From: a virus
Strand: one strand, 5' to 3'
Length of the DNA: 37,375 nucleotides
IMG/VR virus record: IMGVR_UViG_3300043435_000893
Span: 1-37,375 of that record
Below are positions 1-6,924 of the stretch, in pieces (the first letter of the stretch is position 1; every line of letters begins with the position of its first letter). Below the pieces are notes generated by a model. The model did no database searches and had not been told where the DNA came from. It worked only from the letters and a program-made list of their open reading frames with translations. The translations under genes were made by a program, and so were the position numbers.

Positions 1-231
1 TTGAACCGCCTCATCCAAGGGTCAGCCGCCGACCAGACAAAGGCAGCAATGGTTGCGTTAGCTCGGGAGGGGATCATGCCCATGCTGCAGGTTCATGATG
101 AACTGGCATTGAGCGTCAAGACAAAGGAAGAAGCGCAGCGTGCAGCAGAAATTATGGCAACGTGCGTGAATATGCAAGTCCCCAGTCGGTGCGATGTGGA
201 AGTCGGACCGAGCTGGGGTGAGGCAAAGTAA
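1..231 (+). CDS. polA: DNA polymerase I (PolA family), C-terminal fragment
   Basis: This is the 3' end of a family-A DNA polymerase that replicates the phage genome; the 5' part lies outside the window. The 76 visible residues hold the end of the palm domain: NRLIQGSAADQTK matches the conserved helix of family A, and LQVHDEL is motif C, whose Asp-Glu pair includes a catalytic metal ligand. The frame is open at base 1, and TTG there is an internal Leu codon rather than a start. The stop at 229-231 directly abuts the stop of the opposite-strand GIY-YIG gene, with no intergenic bases. Family assignment is confident; nothing can be said about the exonuclease domain. Confidence 0.95.
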   Translation: MNRLIQGSAADQTKAAMVALAREGIMPMLQVHDELALSVKTKEEAQRAAEIMATCVNMQVPSRCDVEVGPSWGEAK

Positions 232-1125
232 CTATGCGGTCTCAACCTCTTTGAGGTTGACCCAACAGGGCTTGACATAGGTCAGCCTGTTTTCTGCCAA
301 CTTGCGCATGTGGCCTTTGCGGTAATGCGCGCAAGGCGAGCCATGTGCAAAATCACCACGCTGAAGCGCTTCAATTGCCGCGTCCCGCTCACCGACGCCT
401 ACCTTAAGACTGTGGAGCAGCCGAAGCTTGTGCATCATCCTGATGCCCGCCATCCCTCCGGCAATGGCATTTAATCCCAGAGGTGTTAGCGTGAACCGCT
501 GCACCGCATCTTCTTCCATCTCATAAACCTCCTTCAAGGTTTCTGCCGAACCGCAAAGTTGGATGACAGGATGCATAACAATCTTTTCCTGTAGCAAAAA
601 ATGCCACACCGAATGGAACAGGAAGCCTGTGTTGTTGCGTGCTTTGTCACCATGCTCCGCGAACCGCGTCATGAACCCACGCTTTGTAATTCCAATGTAG
701 CCGCGTCTCAACGGCTCACTTGTCTCATCCGTGAACCTGTCGTCCCTGTCATTGATCTTGAACCGGATGTGATAAATCGCATACTTCTGAATGGGCTGCT
801 TGTCGTAGGCCAAGTGCAACGGGATGTCAACGCGCATGGCAATGTTTTCACTTATGTCAATTACAGCATCTTCAATTAAAGGCGGACTAGACAAAGCACA
901 TACCATCAGCCTTGAACTGCCGTCGCCATCTCTGATGATTGGTTCAGTTAATTGCAGAAACTTAGGCTGCTGCGTTGCCCTGTCCATCCAAAACACCACG
1001 CGGACGTGGATACCATCTTTGGCATCCACGCCCAATGGATGCGCCTTGGCTTGCTCCAAGGCGCTTTGAACCTTTTTGCATAGTTGCTTGTTTAAAAAGC
1101 AATACTCAAGGTTTTTCCATTTCAT
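232..1125 (-). CDS. GIY-YIG domain endonuclease
   Basis: This 297-residue protein has the signature of a GIY-YIG nuclease. AIYHI is at residues 116-120 and GYIGI at 142-146, followed by Arg154 and His158, and an acidic stretch YEMEED near 201-206 could supply the metal-binding Glu. The C-terminal part (about 265-290) has Cys, HYRKGHMRKL and a YVKPCWVN end, a pattern I recall from several phage proteins that may be a small DNA- or metal-binding module. It is the last gene of the leftward operon and starts with a 4-bp ATGA overlap with the upstream gene. It ends flush against polA, the usual neighbourhood for homing-type nucleases, but mobility is only inferred. Confidence 0.75.
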   Translation of the reverse strand: MKWKNLEYCFLNKQLCKKVQSALEQAKAHPLGVDAKDGIHVRVVFWMDRATQQPKFLQLTEPIIRDGDGSSRLMVCALSSPPLIEDAVIDISENIAMRVDIPLHLAYDKQPIQKYAIYHIRFKINDRDDRFTDETSEPLRRGYIGITKRGFMTRFAEHGDKARNNTGFLFHSVWHFLLQEKIVMHPVIQLCGSAETLKEVYEMEEDAVQRFTLTPLGLNAIAGGMAGIRMMHKLRLLHSLKVGVGERDAAIEALQRGDFAHGSPCAHYRKGHMRKLAENRLTYVKPCWVNLKEVETA

Positions 1126-1757
1126 CTGACCCGTCCTTCCAAGCGATCAGCCACCAACTTAGCGTAGCCGGCAATATCTAGCCAGTGGTCAACCACATCA
1201 GGATTGCCGTTCACAATGCGGCCAATCTTGTGGATGATCATGTCCATGGCCTCGGCCTGATCATGTGCCAACGTCTTGTCACGATTGTTCAAGGCATTCA
1301 ACACAACACGTTTCAACATCTGCATGACTTCAGCGCCCTCGATGAACTTGCCGTACTCCACGGCCCGAGCGTCAAGGGTTGCATCCACTTCGTCTTCGTA
1401 CATCTCAATTCCCGTTTGCTTATGCTCTTGGGAATCTTCTGTTGCAAGCTCGTCCAACATTCCCATGTCTGCAAGCGCTTGGACGTAGTCCTGATCAGAG
1501 AATCCCAATTTCTTGGCAATCTCTAATTGGGTGCGATTTATTGTGTACCGTTTAGGTGCAGGAGCAAGCGTGGCCAACTGCTCAGACCTCTTGGGGAACA
1601 CAAAGCCTTTCTTCTTCATTGTGTTACGCAGAACATAGATGGATTGTTTGGTCAGGCCAAACCGCACTGCTACCTCATTTGGTGCTGCAGCAGGATTACT
1701 CTGCATAAATGAGCGTGCGCGTGCGGTTTTTGTATTTTTACGTTTAGTGGCTTTCAT
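1122..1757 (-). CDS. HTH-containing DUF6378-like phage protein
   Basis: A 211-residue protein with two parts. The basic N-terminal part (1-65) reads like a helix-turn-helix: NPAAAPNEVAVRFGLTKQSI resembles an HTH with a recognition helix. The C-terminal part (about 130-207) has EYGKF, then IIHKIGRIVNGNPDVVDHW and LDIAGYAKL, which matches the phage DUF6378 pattern as I remember it. The biochemical role of that domain is not known to me. The combination suggests a DNA-binding regulator or replication accessory. It is translationally coupled to the downstream nuclease by ATGA. No strong Shine-Dalgarno sequence is visible before its ATG at 1757, only an AAGAAAG stretch. Confidence 0.65.
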   Translation of the reverse strand: MKATKRKNTKTARARSFMQSNPAAAPNEVAVRFGLTKQSIYVLRNTMKKKGFVFPKRSEQLATLAPAPKRYTINRTQLEIAKKLGFSDQDYVQALADMGMLDELATEDSQEHKQTGIEMYEDEVDATLDARAVEYGKFIEGAEVMQMLKRVVLNALNNRDKTLAHDQAEAMDMIIHKIGRIVNGNPDVVDHWLDIAGYAKLVADRLEGRVR

Positions 1758-1817
1758 ATTGGACTTTCTTCATATTGCGATTGCTCGCGTTGGGTTGGTT
1801 TAGGAAAGAACTTTGGG

Positions 1818-2063
1818 TCAAGTCTTGTGAATGGCCACCACGCCATCAGTTGTTCTTGACTCAAAGGTTTTTGGGGCTCTTGGGACTGCAGCTTCTTTTG
1901 AATTGTTAAAGACTTCATAATATTTCTTAGGCATCGGTGCCTTCTTATCTAACAGGTTGCGCAGCCATTCCGCGCCACCTAATTGGTTGAGAATCATCCA
2001 CTGTCTGTCAGACATCCTCACTTGTCTTCCGATCAGTGGCTCGGGTGGTTTTGGCCTTGGCAT
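1818..2063 (-). CDS. Small conserved phage protein, unknown function
   Basis: An 81-residue protein with a proline-rich start (MPRPKPPEPLIGRQ) followed by VRMSDRQWMILNQLGGAEWLRNLLD. That segment resembles small phage proteins with a ribbon-helix-helix-like or HTH-like stretch, so DNA binding is possible but not shown. The C-terminal third is low in predicted structure. Its start overlaps the end of the upstream zinc-ribbon gene by 56 bp. An AAGGAA about 12 bases upstream supports the ATG at 2063. It lies inside the leftward operon between regulatory-looking genes, which fits a small regulator. The assignment is tentative. Confidence 0.55.
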   Translation of the reverse strand: MPRPKPPEPLIGRQVRMSDRQWMILNQLGGAEWLRNLLDKKAPMPKKYYEVFNNSKEAAVPRAPKTFESRTTDGVVAIHKT

Positions 2064-2241
2064 GTTGTATTAAATTCCTTGTCGTTACTCGTTTAGTCCA
2101 GCAGCAAGCGCAAATCCACTTTGCTGCACTCATTTGTATTCCACCTTCCGGTGGCCGCTTCTCCTCGCATTTATTACAAAGTTGTAATTGATGCACTGGT
2201 TGTTTGCTGCCCAATTGCAAGTGTTGATTTGTGAAGCTCAT
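2008..2241 (-). CDS. Small zinc-ribbon protein
   Basis: A 77-residue protein with two cysteine pairs, Cys22-x2-Cys25 (LCNKCEEKRPPEGG) and Cys44-x2-Cys47 (WICACCW), spaced as in a treble-clef or zinc-ribbon fold. It resembles small phage proteins carrying the phrase KRPPEGGIQM. The tail after residue 50 is basic and looks disordered. It overlaps the glycosyltransferase upstream by 68 bp and the next gene downstream by 56 bp. Overlaps of this length are unusual even for phage operons, so the true 3' limit or start could differ. The ATG at 2241 has AAAGAAG about 8-10 bases before it. A role in nucleic-acid or protein binding is inferred. Confidence 0.6.
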   Translation of the reverse strand: MSFTNQHLQLGSKQPVHQLQLCNKCEEKRPPEGGIQMSAAKWICACCWTKRVTTRNLIQHAKAKTTRATDRKTSEDV

Positions 2242-2911
2242 CTTCCATCTTCTTTCTTAAAAATTCTTGGTAATCCCCTTGGTATTTTCTCACCCCGAAG
2301 TGATCACACGTGTAAGCCACATCAACAAAGATCTTGAACCCCACGTCCGTTAGCTTCTTGCAAAGCTGCACATCCTCAGAAATCAATCCCCCGTCAATGA
2401 TCTGCAGATCACAGATCAAGCGCCGAGGCTTGTCCTCAAAGTAAGGCGTCGATTGCTCCCAAACAGCCGTCATGGCCGCACGAGAAAGGCGCAAGAATCC
2501 AGTGCCAATGCACTCGACCTCTAGCAGATTCACATACGGGTTCCAACTGTGCTTCCAAGGGTCCTCAGGACGCAAGTTATAGCGTTCCTCATCCACCTTC
2601 ATCGGAACAGGGACCCCCACAACATCCACGGGATGGTCAATCAGATCAAAGAAAGCCTGTGCGTCAAAGGATTGGTCCGAATCAATGAAAACAATGTCGT
2701 CCACCCCCGCGTCATAAGCTTCCCCAAACAGATTGCTTCTCGCCTTTTGCAGCAGCGCCTCACCCATCCAGAAGTTAAGATTCAACTCCAAGTCAGGCCT
2801 TTCCACCGCAGCGCGCTGAAAGATCACAGCCATCGTGACCGCAAAGTCACAGACAACCTTGCCGTCATAAGACGGGCAAAGAATGGCTACCTTGCGTTTA
2901 ATCGGGCTCAC
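2174..2911 (-). CDS. GT-A fold glycosyltransferase-like protein
   Basis: A 245-residue protein resembling family-2-type glycosyltransferases. AILCPSYDG opens the first Rossmann strand, LLQKARSNLFGEA matches the helix before the sugar-nucleotide site, and DDIVFIDSDQSF carries the Asp77-Ser-Asp79 DxD-type metal motif. The segment ECIGTGFLRLSR and a later ISEDVQLCKK resemble the acceptor region. It probably transfers a sugar to phage DNA, a virion protein or a host surface glycan; the acceptor cannot be read from sequence. It starts at GTG (2909-2911) with a GTGA overlap with the upstream gene. The 245-residue length fits a single catalytic domain with no membrane segment, so a cytoplasmic enzyme is likely. 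Confidence 0.75.
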   Translation of the reverse strand: MSPIKRKVAILCPSYDGKVVCDFAVTMAVIFQRAAVERPDLELNLNFWMGEALLQKARSNLFGEAYDAGVDDIVFIDSDQSFDAQAFFDLIDHPVDVVGVPVPMKVDEERYNLRPEDPWKHSWNPYVNLLEVECIGTGFLRLSRAAMTAVWEQSTPYFEDKPRRLICDLQIIDGGLISEDVQLCKKLTDVGFKIFVDVAYTCDHFGVRKYQGDYQEFLRKKMEDELHKSTLAIGQQTTSASITTL

Positions 2912-3114
2912 GTTTTCATATTCCTGATATAGGCAGCGAAACTGCCCGTTGTGTCCGGCCCGAAAGCCTTCATCTTCTCAATCTCCTTGGCCACCTCTTC
3001 AAGGACCAAGTTGCGTTGCGTAGACAAGACCCATGGATCCTCTTCAAGCTGTTCAATGACCATCTGGCGCTTACGCCAACCCATGGCCTTCTCCCAAATG
3101 CTTAGTTCTTTCAC
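2908..3114 (-). CDS. Small conserved phage protein, unknown function
   Basis: A 68-residue, mostly helical and charged protein. The segment VIEQLEEDPWVLSTQRNLVLEEVAKEIEKMKAF is rich in Glu and Lys and looks amphipathic. The C-terminus, FAAYIRNMK, resembles small phage proteins I have seen without assigned function. It starts at GTG (3112-3114), overlapping the stop of the preceding gene as GTGA, and ends with the same GTGA overlap into the glycosyltransferase. The three genes are therefore translationally coupled, and it may act with the glycosyltransferase. No catalytic motif is visible. Confidence 0.6.
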   Translation of the reverse strand: MKELSIWEKAMGWRKRQMVIEQLEEDPWVLSTQRNLVLEEVAKEIEKMKAFGPDTTGSFAAYIRNMKT

Positions 3115-3743
3115 GTTTTCTTCTCCTCAATGTTGTAAAACCAATCGTCGCCCGCGGACCACTTGCGTGTGCCATCCACTGTCCACAACCTCTGCGCTGC
3201 TTGGAAGTCAGGAAACTTCGTATCAGCAGGAACAAGACTCTGGTCATACCAGAGGCACCGGTTGTTGGGCTGACAGGCAAACTGCCCGTTGTCCAGAGCA
3301 ATGAAGTTAAAGCTCTTGTGCTCCTCGGCCGTTTCTGTGAATCCAGTGTCCAAGTCCATGCCATCAGCACAGAAGTCCACAGTGAACAGATAGCGCCCGA
3401 AATGCCATTCCTTATCCTTGCCAAGGAACTTCACACCAAGATTGCGCAGGCCAATCTTTTCAATGATGGTGAATTGATAGCCCATGCAATCCCATAACTG
3501 CAGGGTGTCAATGGGCAAATTACCGTGGTCCGCGTGCCACACATAAGCATGAATCGGCAGCTTGTCGTACAGCGCCCCGTAATGCGGCAGCAGGGATTCA
3601 ATCCTGAATACCTGACCGCGCAGCGCCTTCAAACTGACCCACACCGCCGGCTCCAACTCCCCATGGCCCTTGTGATCGTTGTACAGAAACTCACGTTTTA
3701 CAAAACACTTCAGGGGCGGCAGGGATGCCACGATATAGCTCAT
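3111..3743 (-). CDS. Conserved phage protein, unknown function
   Basis: A 210-residue protein rich in aromatic residues, starting MSYIVASLPPLKCFVKREFLY. I place the start at 3743 and not further upstream because it forms an ATGA overlap with the stop of the previous gene and because the residues before it read as a shadow of that gene. The protein has regularly spaced Trp/Tyr/His (HAYVWHADHG, WHFGRYLFTVDFC, NRCLWYDQSLVP) and a final DDWFYNIEEKK, consistent with a compact beta-rich fold. No known motif is recognised. It sits directly upstream of the 68-residue protein and the glycosyltransferase in the same coupled set. Confidence 0.65.
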   Translation of the reverse strand: MSYIVASLPPLKCFVKREFLYNDHKGHGELEPAVWVSLKALRGQVFRIESLLPHYGALYDKLPIHAYVWHADHGNLPIDTLQLWDCMGYQFTIIEKIGLRNLGVKFLGKDKEWHFGRYLFTVDFCADGMDLDTGFTETAEEHKSFNFIALDNGQFACQPNNRCLWYDQSLVPADTKFPDFQAAQRLWTVDGTRKWSAGDDWFYNIEEKKT

Positions 3744-3940
3744 GCTTGCTCCCTCGCTCGAATGGCGGTAGCAAGGGTTTCTGTACCACCATGCCAATCG
3801 CTCCAAGCTTCCACTACCTTGGCACACGCCTCACGCTCATGTTCTGCTACCAGTTTGGCAAAGTCATCTAATTCAACACAAATATCGAATGACTCCATGC
3901 CCACTTCTTTTGCCATACGAACAATGTCTTCTCTGGTCAT
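3740..3940 (-). CDS. Small phage protein with AEREACAKV motif
   Basis: A 66-residue protein of a type found very widely in phages and prophages. It has an acidic N-terminal helix (MTREDIVRMAKEVGME), then LDDFAKLVAEHEREACAKVVEAW and a C-terminal TAIRARE. I recognise the FAxLVAxxEREACAKV and AIRAR pattern as a common phage hypothetical family with no established function. Length is typical. It is coupled at both ends by 4-bp overlaps (3937-3940 and 3740-3743). The conserved single Cys in EACAK is present. Confidence 0.7.
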   Translation of the reverse strand: MTREDIVRMAKEVGMESFDICVELDDFAKLVAEHEREACAKVVEAWSDWHGGTETLATAIRAREQA

Positions 3941-4164
3941 TTTTCGGGCTCCTCATATTTGCTGCACTCTTCCAACCAAATAGGGTCAAAGTTCCACGGC
4001 CAATGGAACCAACCCTTCTGCGCTGCGCGCGCATTGCCAGAGATCAACGCCTTGGGCTCCAAGCACTGGATGTGATGCGTCATGGGCAAAGGATCATGGT
4101 TCACGCACTTGTGGCAGTTAGGCCGGTCCACCTGCGGTTTGTAGTCTTCAAGATTGCTCATCAA
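3937..4164 (-). CDS. Small Cys-rich phage protein
   Basis: A 75-residue protein with Cys17-x2-Cys20 (NCHKCVNHDP), a third Cys in HIQCLEP and a fourth in WLEECSKYE. Between them is the hallmark GWFHWPWNFDPIWL. This spacing of C-x2-C ... C ... WFxWPxNFDPxWLxxC matches a small phage family I recall, most likely a zinc-binding mini-fold. Function is unknown. It overlaps the upstream gene by 17 bp and the downstream gene by 4 bp (ATGA), so it belongs to the same transcript. Confidence 0.65.
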   Translation of the reverse strand: MMSNLEDYKPQVDRPNCHKCVNHDPLPMTHHIQCLEPKALISGNARAAQKGWFHWPWNFDPIWLEECSKYEEPEK

Positions 4165-4348
4165 ATTCGTCCTTTATCTTCTGACGATTGATCATGGCCT
4201 GCATGGGATCGATATCCCCCATCAGCACTTCAAGCAGCAGACGATCTATTGCCTTCAAGTGCTTTTCCAATGCCGCATTCTTGGTAACCATCTCACCGCA
4301 TGCGGCAACATATGGCCGCAGGATCTCTACCTCGCGTTCTGCATTCAT
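4148..4348 (-). CDS. Small helical protein, unknown function
   Basis: A 66-residue, entirely helical-looking protein with alternating charges: EREVEILRPYVAACGEMVTKNAALEKHLKAIDRLLLEVL, then a short acidic tail ending FDEQS. It looks like a coiled-coil or helical hairpin. The first ATG forms an ATGA overlap with the stop of the upstream gene at 4345-4348. No catalytic or metal site is visible. Function is unknown; the context is the leftward early-type operon. Confidence 0.55.
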   Translation of the reverse strand: MNAEREVEILRPYVAACGEMVTKNAALEKHLKAIDRLLLEVLMGDIDPMQAMINRQKIKDEFDEQS

Positions 4349-4605
4349 ACAACGTTCCTCATCTCTTCAAAATAAATAGGTGCGTCCTGCTCAATCCGAA
4401 AAATCACATCCGGATGCAAAACCCCGCTCAAGTCCACATTACTGTTAGGCAAGAACACCGAAATCAACGTCCATACCTCAGGGTAGTCCGGCTCCAACTT
4501 CAAACCAGACATGGGCTCAACAGAACCAACCTCGGCCGGCTCATACTCAAAAAAGCATTTGAGCGCTAAACCCAACTCATCGCACTCGTACAAAAATTCA
4601 TGCAT
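4345..4605 (-). CDS. Small acidic protein, unknown function
   Basis: An 86-residue acidic protein (MHEFLYECDELGLALKCFFEYEPAEVGSVEPM...). The middle, PDYPEVWTLISVFLPN followed by VDLSGVLHPDVIFRIEQ, reads as beta strands and the protein could be a small alpha/beta fold. Phages often encode small acidic proteins that mimic DNA or bind host enzymes, but nothing here shows that. It ends with an ATGA overlap into the next gene. Only 3 bp separate its start from the stop of the upstream gene, so translation is probably coupled. Confidence 0.55.
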   Translation of the reverse strand: MHEFLYECDELGLALKCFFEYEPAEVGSVEPMSGLKLEPDYPEVWTLISVFLPNSNVDLSGVLHPDVIFRIEQDAPIYFEEMRNVV

Positions 4606-4608
4606 TTG

Positions 4609-4854
4609 TTACCCCACAGTCAAAATTATTAGAAAACCCACAATCAACGACCCTAACGTCACAGGCCACAAGGGCACAGGACGATGGATCGAGGACCATC
4701 CCATCAAAGCTGCCTGAACAAGCTCCTCGGAACTCGTCATCTCAGGAGGCTTTGGCTGATACATCAAACCAATCTGCACCTTCCCCGTGTTAAATGGCGT
4801 CACGCGCCCGTTTGTGCTGCTTACAGAGGTGAATTCATGCGCATTAGTGATCAT
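4609..4854 (-). CDS. Small C-terminal membrane-anchored protein
   Basis: An 81-residue protein with a soluble N-terminal part and one hydrophobic segment at residues about 60-80 (LWPVTLGSLIVGFLIILTVG), predicted to be a single C-terminal transmembrane helix. The central phrase VQIGLMYQPKPPEMTSSEE resembles small phage proteins with a Pro-rich stretch before the helix. It could be an inner-membrane modulator of host functions, but the sequence does not say which. Its start overlaps the end of the first operon gene by 11 bp. Confidence 0.6.
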   Translation of the reverse strand: MITNAHEFTSVSSTNGRVTPFNTGKVQIGLMYQPKPPEMTSSEELVQAALMGWSSIHRPVPLWPVTLGSLIVGFLIILTVG

Positions 4855-5092
4855 AAGAAGCTCCCATTTCCTTTTTGGTCTTTAACGCATCCTTATACGC
4901 CTGCTCAAAGCCTTCTAAAAAGACTTCAACAGGCACGTCTAATTCTGCAGTCAGAATGGCTGAGGAGACAAGGCACGCGTACCATGCCTGTGATGGTTTT
5001 ACAAAAGTAGTTGAGCAGAAGTTAATCAAAGTCTGCGCATTGTCCATGATCTGTTCGATCTGTTTATCCGGTGTGTGTGGTAATTTACCCAT
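4844..5092 (-). CDS. First gene of leftward operon, unknown function
   Basis: An 82-residue helical protein (MGKLPHTPDKQIEQIMDNAQTLINF...). It has two Cys residues, in INFCS and ACLVSS, and a C-terminal helix LEGFEQAYKDALKTKKEM. It is the promoter-proximal gene of the 13-gene leftward operon. Its ATG at 5092 is preceded by AGAAAGGATAG (plus-strand positions about 5096-5107), the same extended ribosome-binding word used by the rightward accessory genes. A good sigma70-like promoter lies about 50 bp further upstream. No recognised domain. Confidence 0.65.
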   Translation of the reverse strand: MGKLPHTPDKQIEQIMDNAQTLINFCSTTFVKPSQAWYACLVSSAILTAELDVPVEVFLEGFEQAYKDALKTKKEMGASYDH

Positions 5093-5169
5093 GTCACTAT
5101 CCTTTCTTTGTTAATGGTGTTTGTCTAAGTAGACAGGGTTATTATCATGCTTTTATCTAGTTAGGTCAA
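5093..5169 (-). promoter_or_regulatory. Leftward promoter and leader
   Basis: On the minus strand there is a -35 TTGACC (5164-5169), a 17-bp spacer and a -10 GATAAT (5141-5146). After the start point the leader has TGTCTA-CT-TAGACA, a 6-bp inverted repeat (about 5123-5136). AGAAAGGATAG then precedes the ATG at 5092. It should drive the whole leftward operon. The -35 and -10 are close to consensus, so the call is fairly firm, but no start site is proven. Confidence 0.7.
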
Positions 5170-5576
5170 TTACTTGGAATGTACTATTTCCTAGGGGTTT
5201 TCCCTTGGTTTTGGGGTTTTAGTGTGCTGCGCTATGGTACTGGGTGGATATACAGTGGTGGATTTGGGTGGGATGGGGGACCGAGGACCGAGGGTCAAAA
5301 AGGGTGAAAATGGCTCAAAAAGTAATACTAAGGTTTAGGTGCTATAGACCTTTTAGGGGTAAGGTATGTTTTTTTTTTTATTTTTGTGAGATTTGGCGTA
5401 ATAGACGTAATGGTGTAAGAACTGAATGAAATCAATACGTTACGAGCATTCGGCAAATTACGTCTGGAGATTCAATGTAATATTTCTAGGGGGGCTCCGC
5501 GAGATGAAAAGTGAAAAAATAAAAACACACTACACCCTCCAAAAGTTCTATAGGGAGCCCTGATTGCTTTTGTTGG

Positions 5577-5605
5577 TTGACTCTTTGGGCGACACTCGTT
5601 ATACT
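5577..5605 (+). promoter_or_regulatory. Rightward sigma70-like promoter
   Basis: TTGACT (5577-5582), a 17-bp spacer and TATACT (5600-5605) form a near-consensus host promoter pointing into the rightward genes. The expected start lies near 5612, about 20 bases before the ATG of the first gene. It should transcribe the DUF7303-like gene, the small terminase and the nuclease. Confidence 0.7.
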
Positions 5606-5633
5606 CGTGGTAGTTCTTTTACGGGAGTTAATG

Positions 5634-5849
5634 ATGGTACACATTGATCAGGGAATAGCCCTGCCAACTAATCGATCCAAATACCCTTTTGGGGAAATGG
5701 AGGCGGGGGATAGCATTCTGTTTGGCGTGCGCAAGCAAGCTGAAAGCTGCAGAGTGGCTGCCCTTCGGTTTACCCGAGTGCATCAGCCTAAATGGGTGTT
5801 CACGTTGCGCAAGGTGGACAATGGTTGGCGTTTGTGGAGAATCAGCTAA
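5634..5849 (+). CDS. Small DUF7303-like phage protein
   Basis: A 71-residue protein: MVHIDQGIALPTNRSKYPFGEMEAGDSILFG..., ending WVFTLRKVDNGWRLWRIS. The pattern YPFxxMxxGDS with a terminal RxVDNGxRxWRxx matches small phage proteins I know as DUF7303, function unknown. GGGAG at 5623-5627 is 6 bases from the ATG at 5634 and 3 from an in-frame ATG at 5631, so 5634 is slightly preferred. Its stop overlaps the ATG of the small terminase by one base (TAATG), so the two are coupled. Confidence 0.65.
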   Translation: MVHIDQGIALPTNRSKYPFGEMEAGDSILFGVRKQAESCRVAALRFTRVHQPKWVFTLRKVDNGWRLWRIS

Positions 5850-6517
5850 TGGCCAAGAAAGACGTTTGGAATGTTCCCCCTGTCATGCCTGACAAGGCAC
5901 AGAAACGAATGTCTACTGAGGTGGCCCCGCTGCGGCAGCAGCGCAGGAAGCTAACAGCCAAGGAATGGACCTTTGTCACTGAGCTTGTGAGTGGCGATGG
6001 CCGCACCACAATGAAAGAGGCAGCCATCAGGGCGGGGTACAAGTCGTCCAGCGCTTCTGTGATGGCATGGAAGCTCACAAACCCTGATATCAACCCCCAT
6101 GTGGTCTCTGCCATTCAGGCCTATCGTGCTGACTTGGCGTCCAAGTACAACACGTCCTATGAGCGCCATATGCGCGATTTGCAGATCATTCGCGATAAAG
6201 CCCTTGATGCCGGTGCATTTGCAGCAGCCGTCCAAGCAGAGTATCGTAGGGGCCAAGCCTTGGGAACGATCTATGTGGAGCGCAAAGAGATCCGCCACGG
6301 CACAATTGACAGCATGAGCAAGGAAGAGGTGCAGCGCAAGCTTGACGAGCTTAAAAAGCTGTATGGTGGGCCTCCACCCACTGCCTTGATCGATGCGGAC
6401 ACTGGAGTGGTGATTGAAAGTGCAGCAAGAGAAAAAGATCCCGAATTCGACGCGGGAGTGGAGCAGCCTCCGCTTGACATCTTTGAGCGAGGTTTGGGGG
6501 GATCAGATGACACCTGA
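5849..6517 (+). CDS. terS: Terminase small subunit
   Basis: A 222-residue protein with the layout of a phage small terminase, which recognises packaging sites and stimulates the large subunit. Residues about 32-75 (KLTAKEWTFVTELVS, then TMKEAAIRAGYKS and PDINPHVV) read as a helix-turn-helix DNA-binding region. A long helical section follows (YERHMRDLQIIRDKAL ... AAVQAEYRRGQALG ... EIRHGTIDSMSKEEVQRKL) suited to ring oligomerisation. The acidic C-terminal tail probably contacts TerL. The start at 5849 overlaps the previous stop by one base; upstream in-frame codons are a shadow. The large subunit lies 5.6 kb downstream, an unusual separation. Confidence 0.8.
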   Translation: MAKKDVWNVPPVMPDKAQKRMSTEVAPLRQQRRKLTAKEWTFVTELVSGDGRTTMKEAAIRAGYKSSSASVMAWKLTNPDINPHVVSAIQAYRADLASKYNTSYERHMRDLQIIRDKALDAGAFAAAVQAEYRRGQALGTIYVERKEIRHGTIDSMSKEEVQRKLDELKKLYGGPPPTALIDADTGVVIESAAREKDPEFDAGVEQPPLDIFERGLGGSDDT

Positions 6518-6911
6518 AGCTAGATTTTCGGCTAGGGTGAAAGCCGGCCTTGTCAATTGCTCAATTGAACGCATTGAGAATCGGGTGAACCTTGGCATTC
6601 CTGACATGTTAGTTGGTGTCGGGGAATACTTTGTTTTGATGGAATTGAAAGTGGTGGCCAAGGGATTAAAAGTTGGGCTGCGTCCCCATCAAATTGCTTT
6701 CATGACTCGGCATGCTGCCAAGGATAGGCCTTGCTTTATTCTTGTGCTTGACATGGGTAATACACTACGCCCCTCGACCATTCGTTTGTATCAGGGGAGC
6801 GATGCTATGAAATTGGCTGCAGAGGGCATAAAGCTTGAACCCATTCGCTGTTGGCCATCGCGTGGCATGCCATGGGGGGAACTAGAGGAAACCCTAGGTT
6901 TAGTAAAATAA
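6507..6911 (+). CDS. VRR-NUC / PD-(D/E)xK-type nuclease
   Basis: A 134-residue protein with the catalytic pattern of a small PD-(D/E)xK nuclease. GIPDMLVG carries Asp33, LMELKV carries Glu46-x-Lys48 and RPHQIAFM carries the Gln62 typical of VRR-NUC proteins. These enzymes often act as Holliday-junction resolvases or flap nucleases, so a role in resolving replication or packaging intermediates is likely. I start it at 6507 because GGGGGA lies just upstream and the ATG overlaps the small terminase by 11 bp. The preceding in-frame codons are in another frame of terS. Confidence 0.75.
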   Translation: MTPEARFSARVKAGLVNCSIERIENRVNLGIPDMLVGVGEYFVLMELKVVAKGLKVGLRPHQIAFMTRHAAKDRPCFILVLDMGNTLRPSTIRLYQGSDAMKLAAEGIKLEPIRCWPSRGMPWGELEETLGLVK

Positions 6912-6924
6912 ATGTAAAAAAGTG

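Larger units (their letters stand above)
5093..5633. other. Divergent control region, gene-free
   Basis: This 541-bp stretch separates leftward and rightward genes and holds no convincing gene. It contains the two divergent promoters and a G-rich run on the plus strand (about 5244-5284, GGTGG...GGGTGGGATGGGGG). There are also a GACCGAG direct repeat, a T-rich tract near 5370-5385 and a 9-bp inverted repeat AGACGTAAT (5403-5411) / ATTACGTCT (5457-5465). A second inverted repeat is GGGCTCC (5492-5498) / GGAGCCC (5554-5560). Such a layout fits regulator binding or a replication origin; neither is shown. Confidence 0.6.

Noticed and set aside
5244-5429. Open frame of 61 residues in the divergent region
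   Set aside because: No SD, odd composition (poly-Phe from the T tract) and overlap with control elements.
5577-5630. Upstream extension of the DUF7303-like gene from a TTG at 5577
   Set aside because: The TTG is part of the -35 box, and GGGAG sits just before the ATGs at 5631 and 5634.
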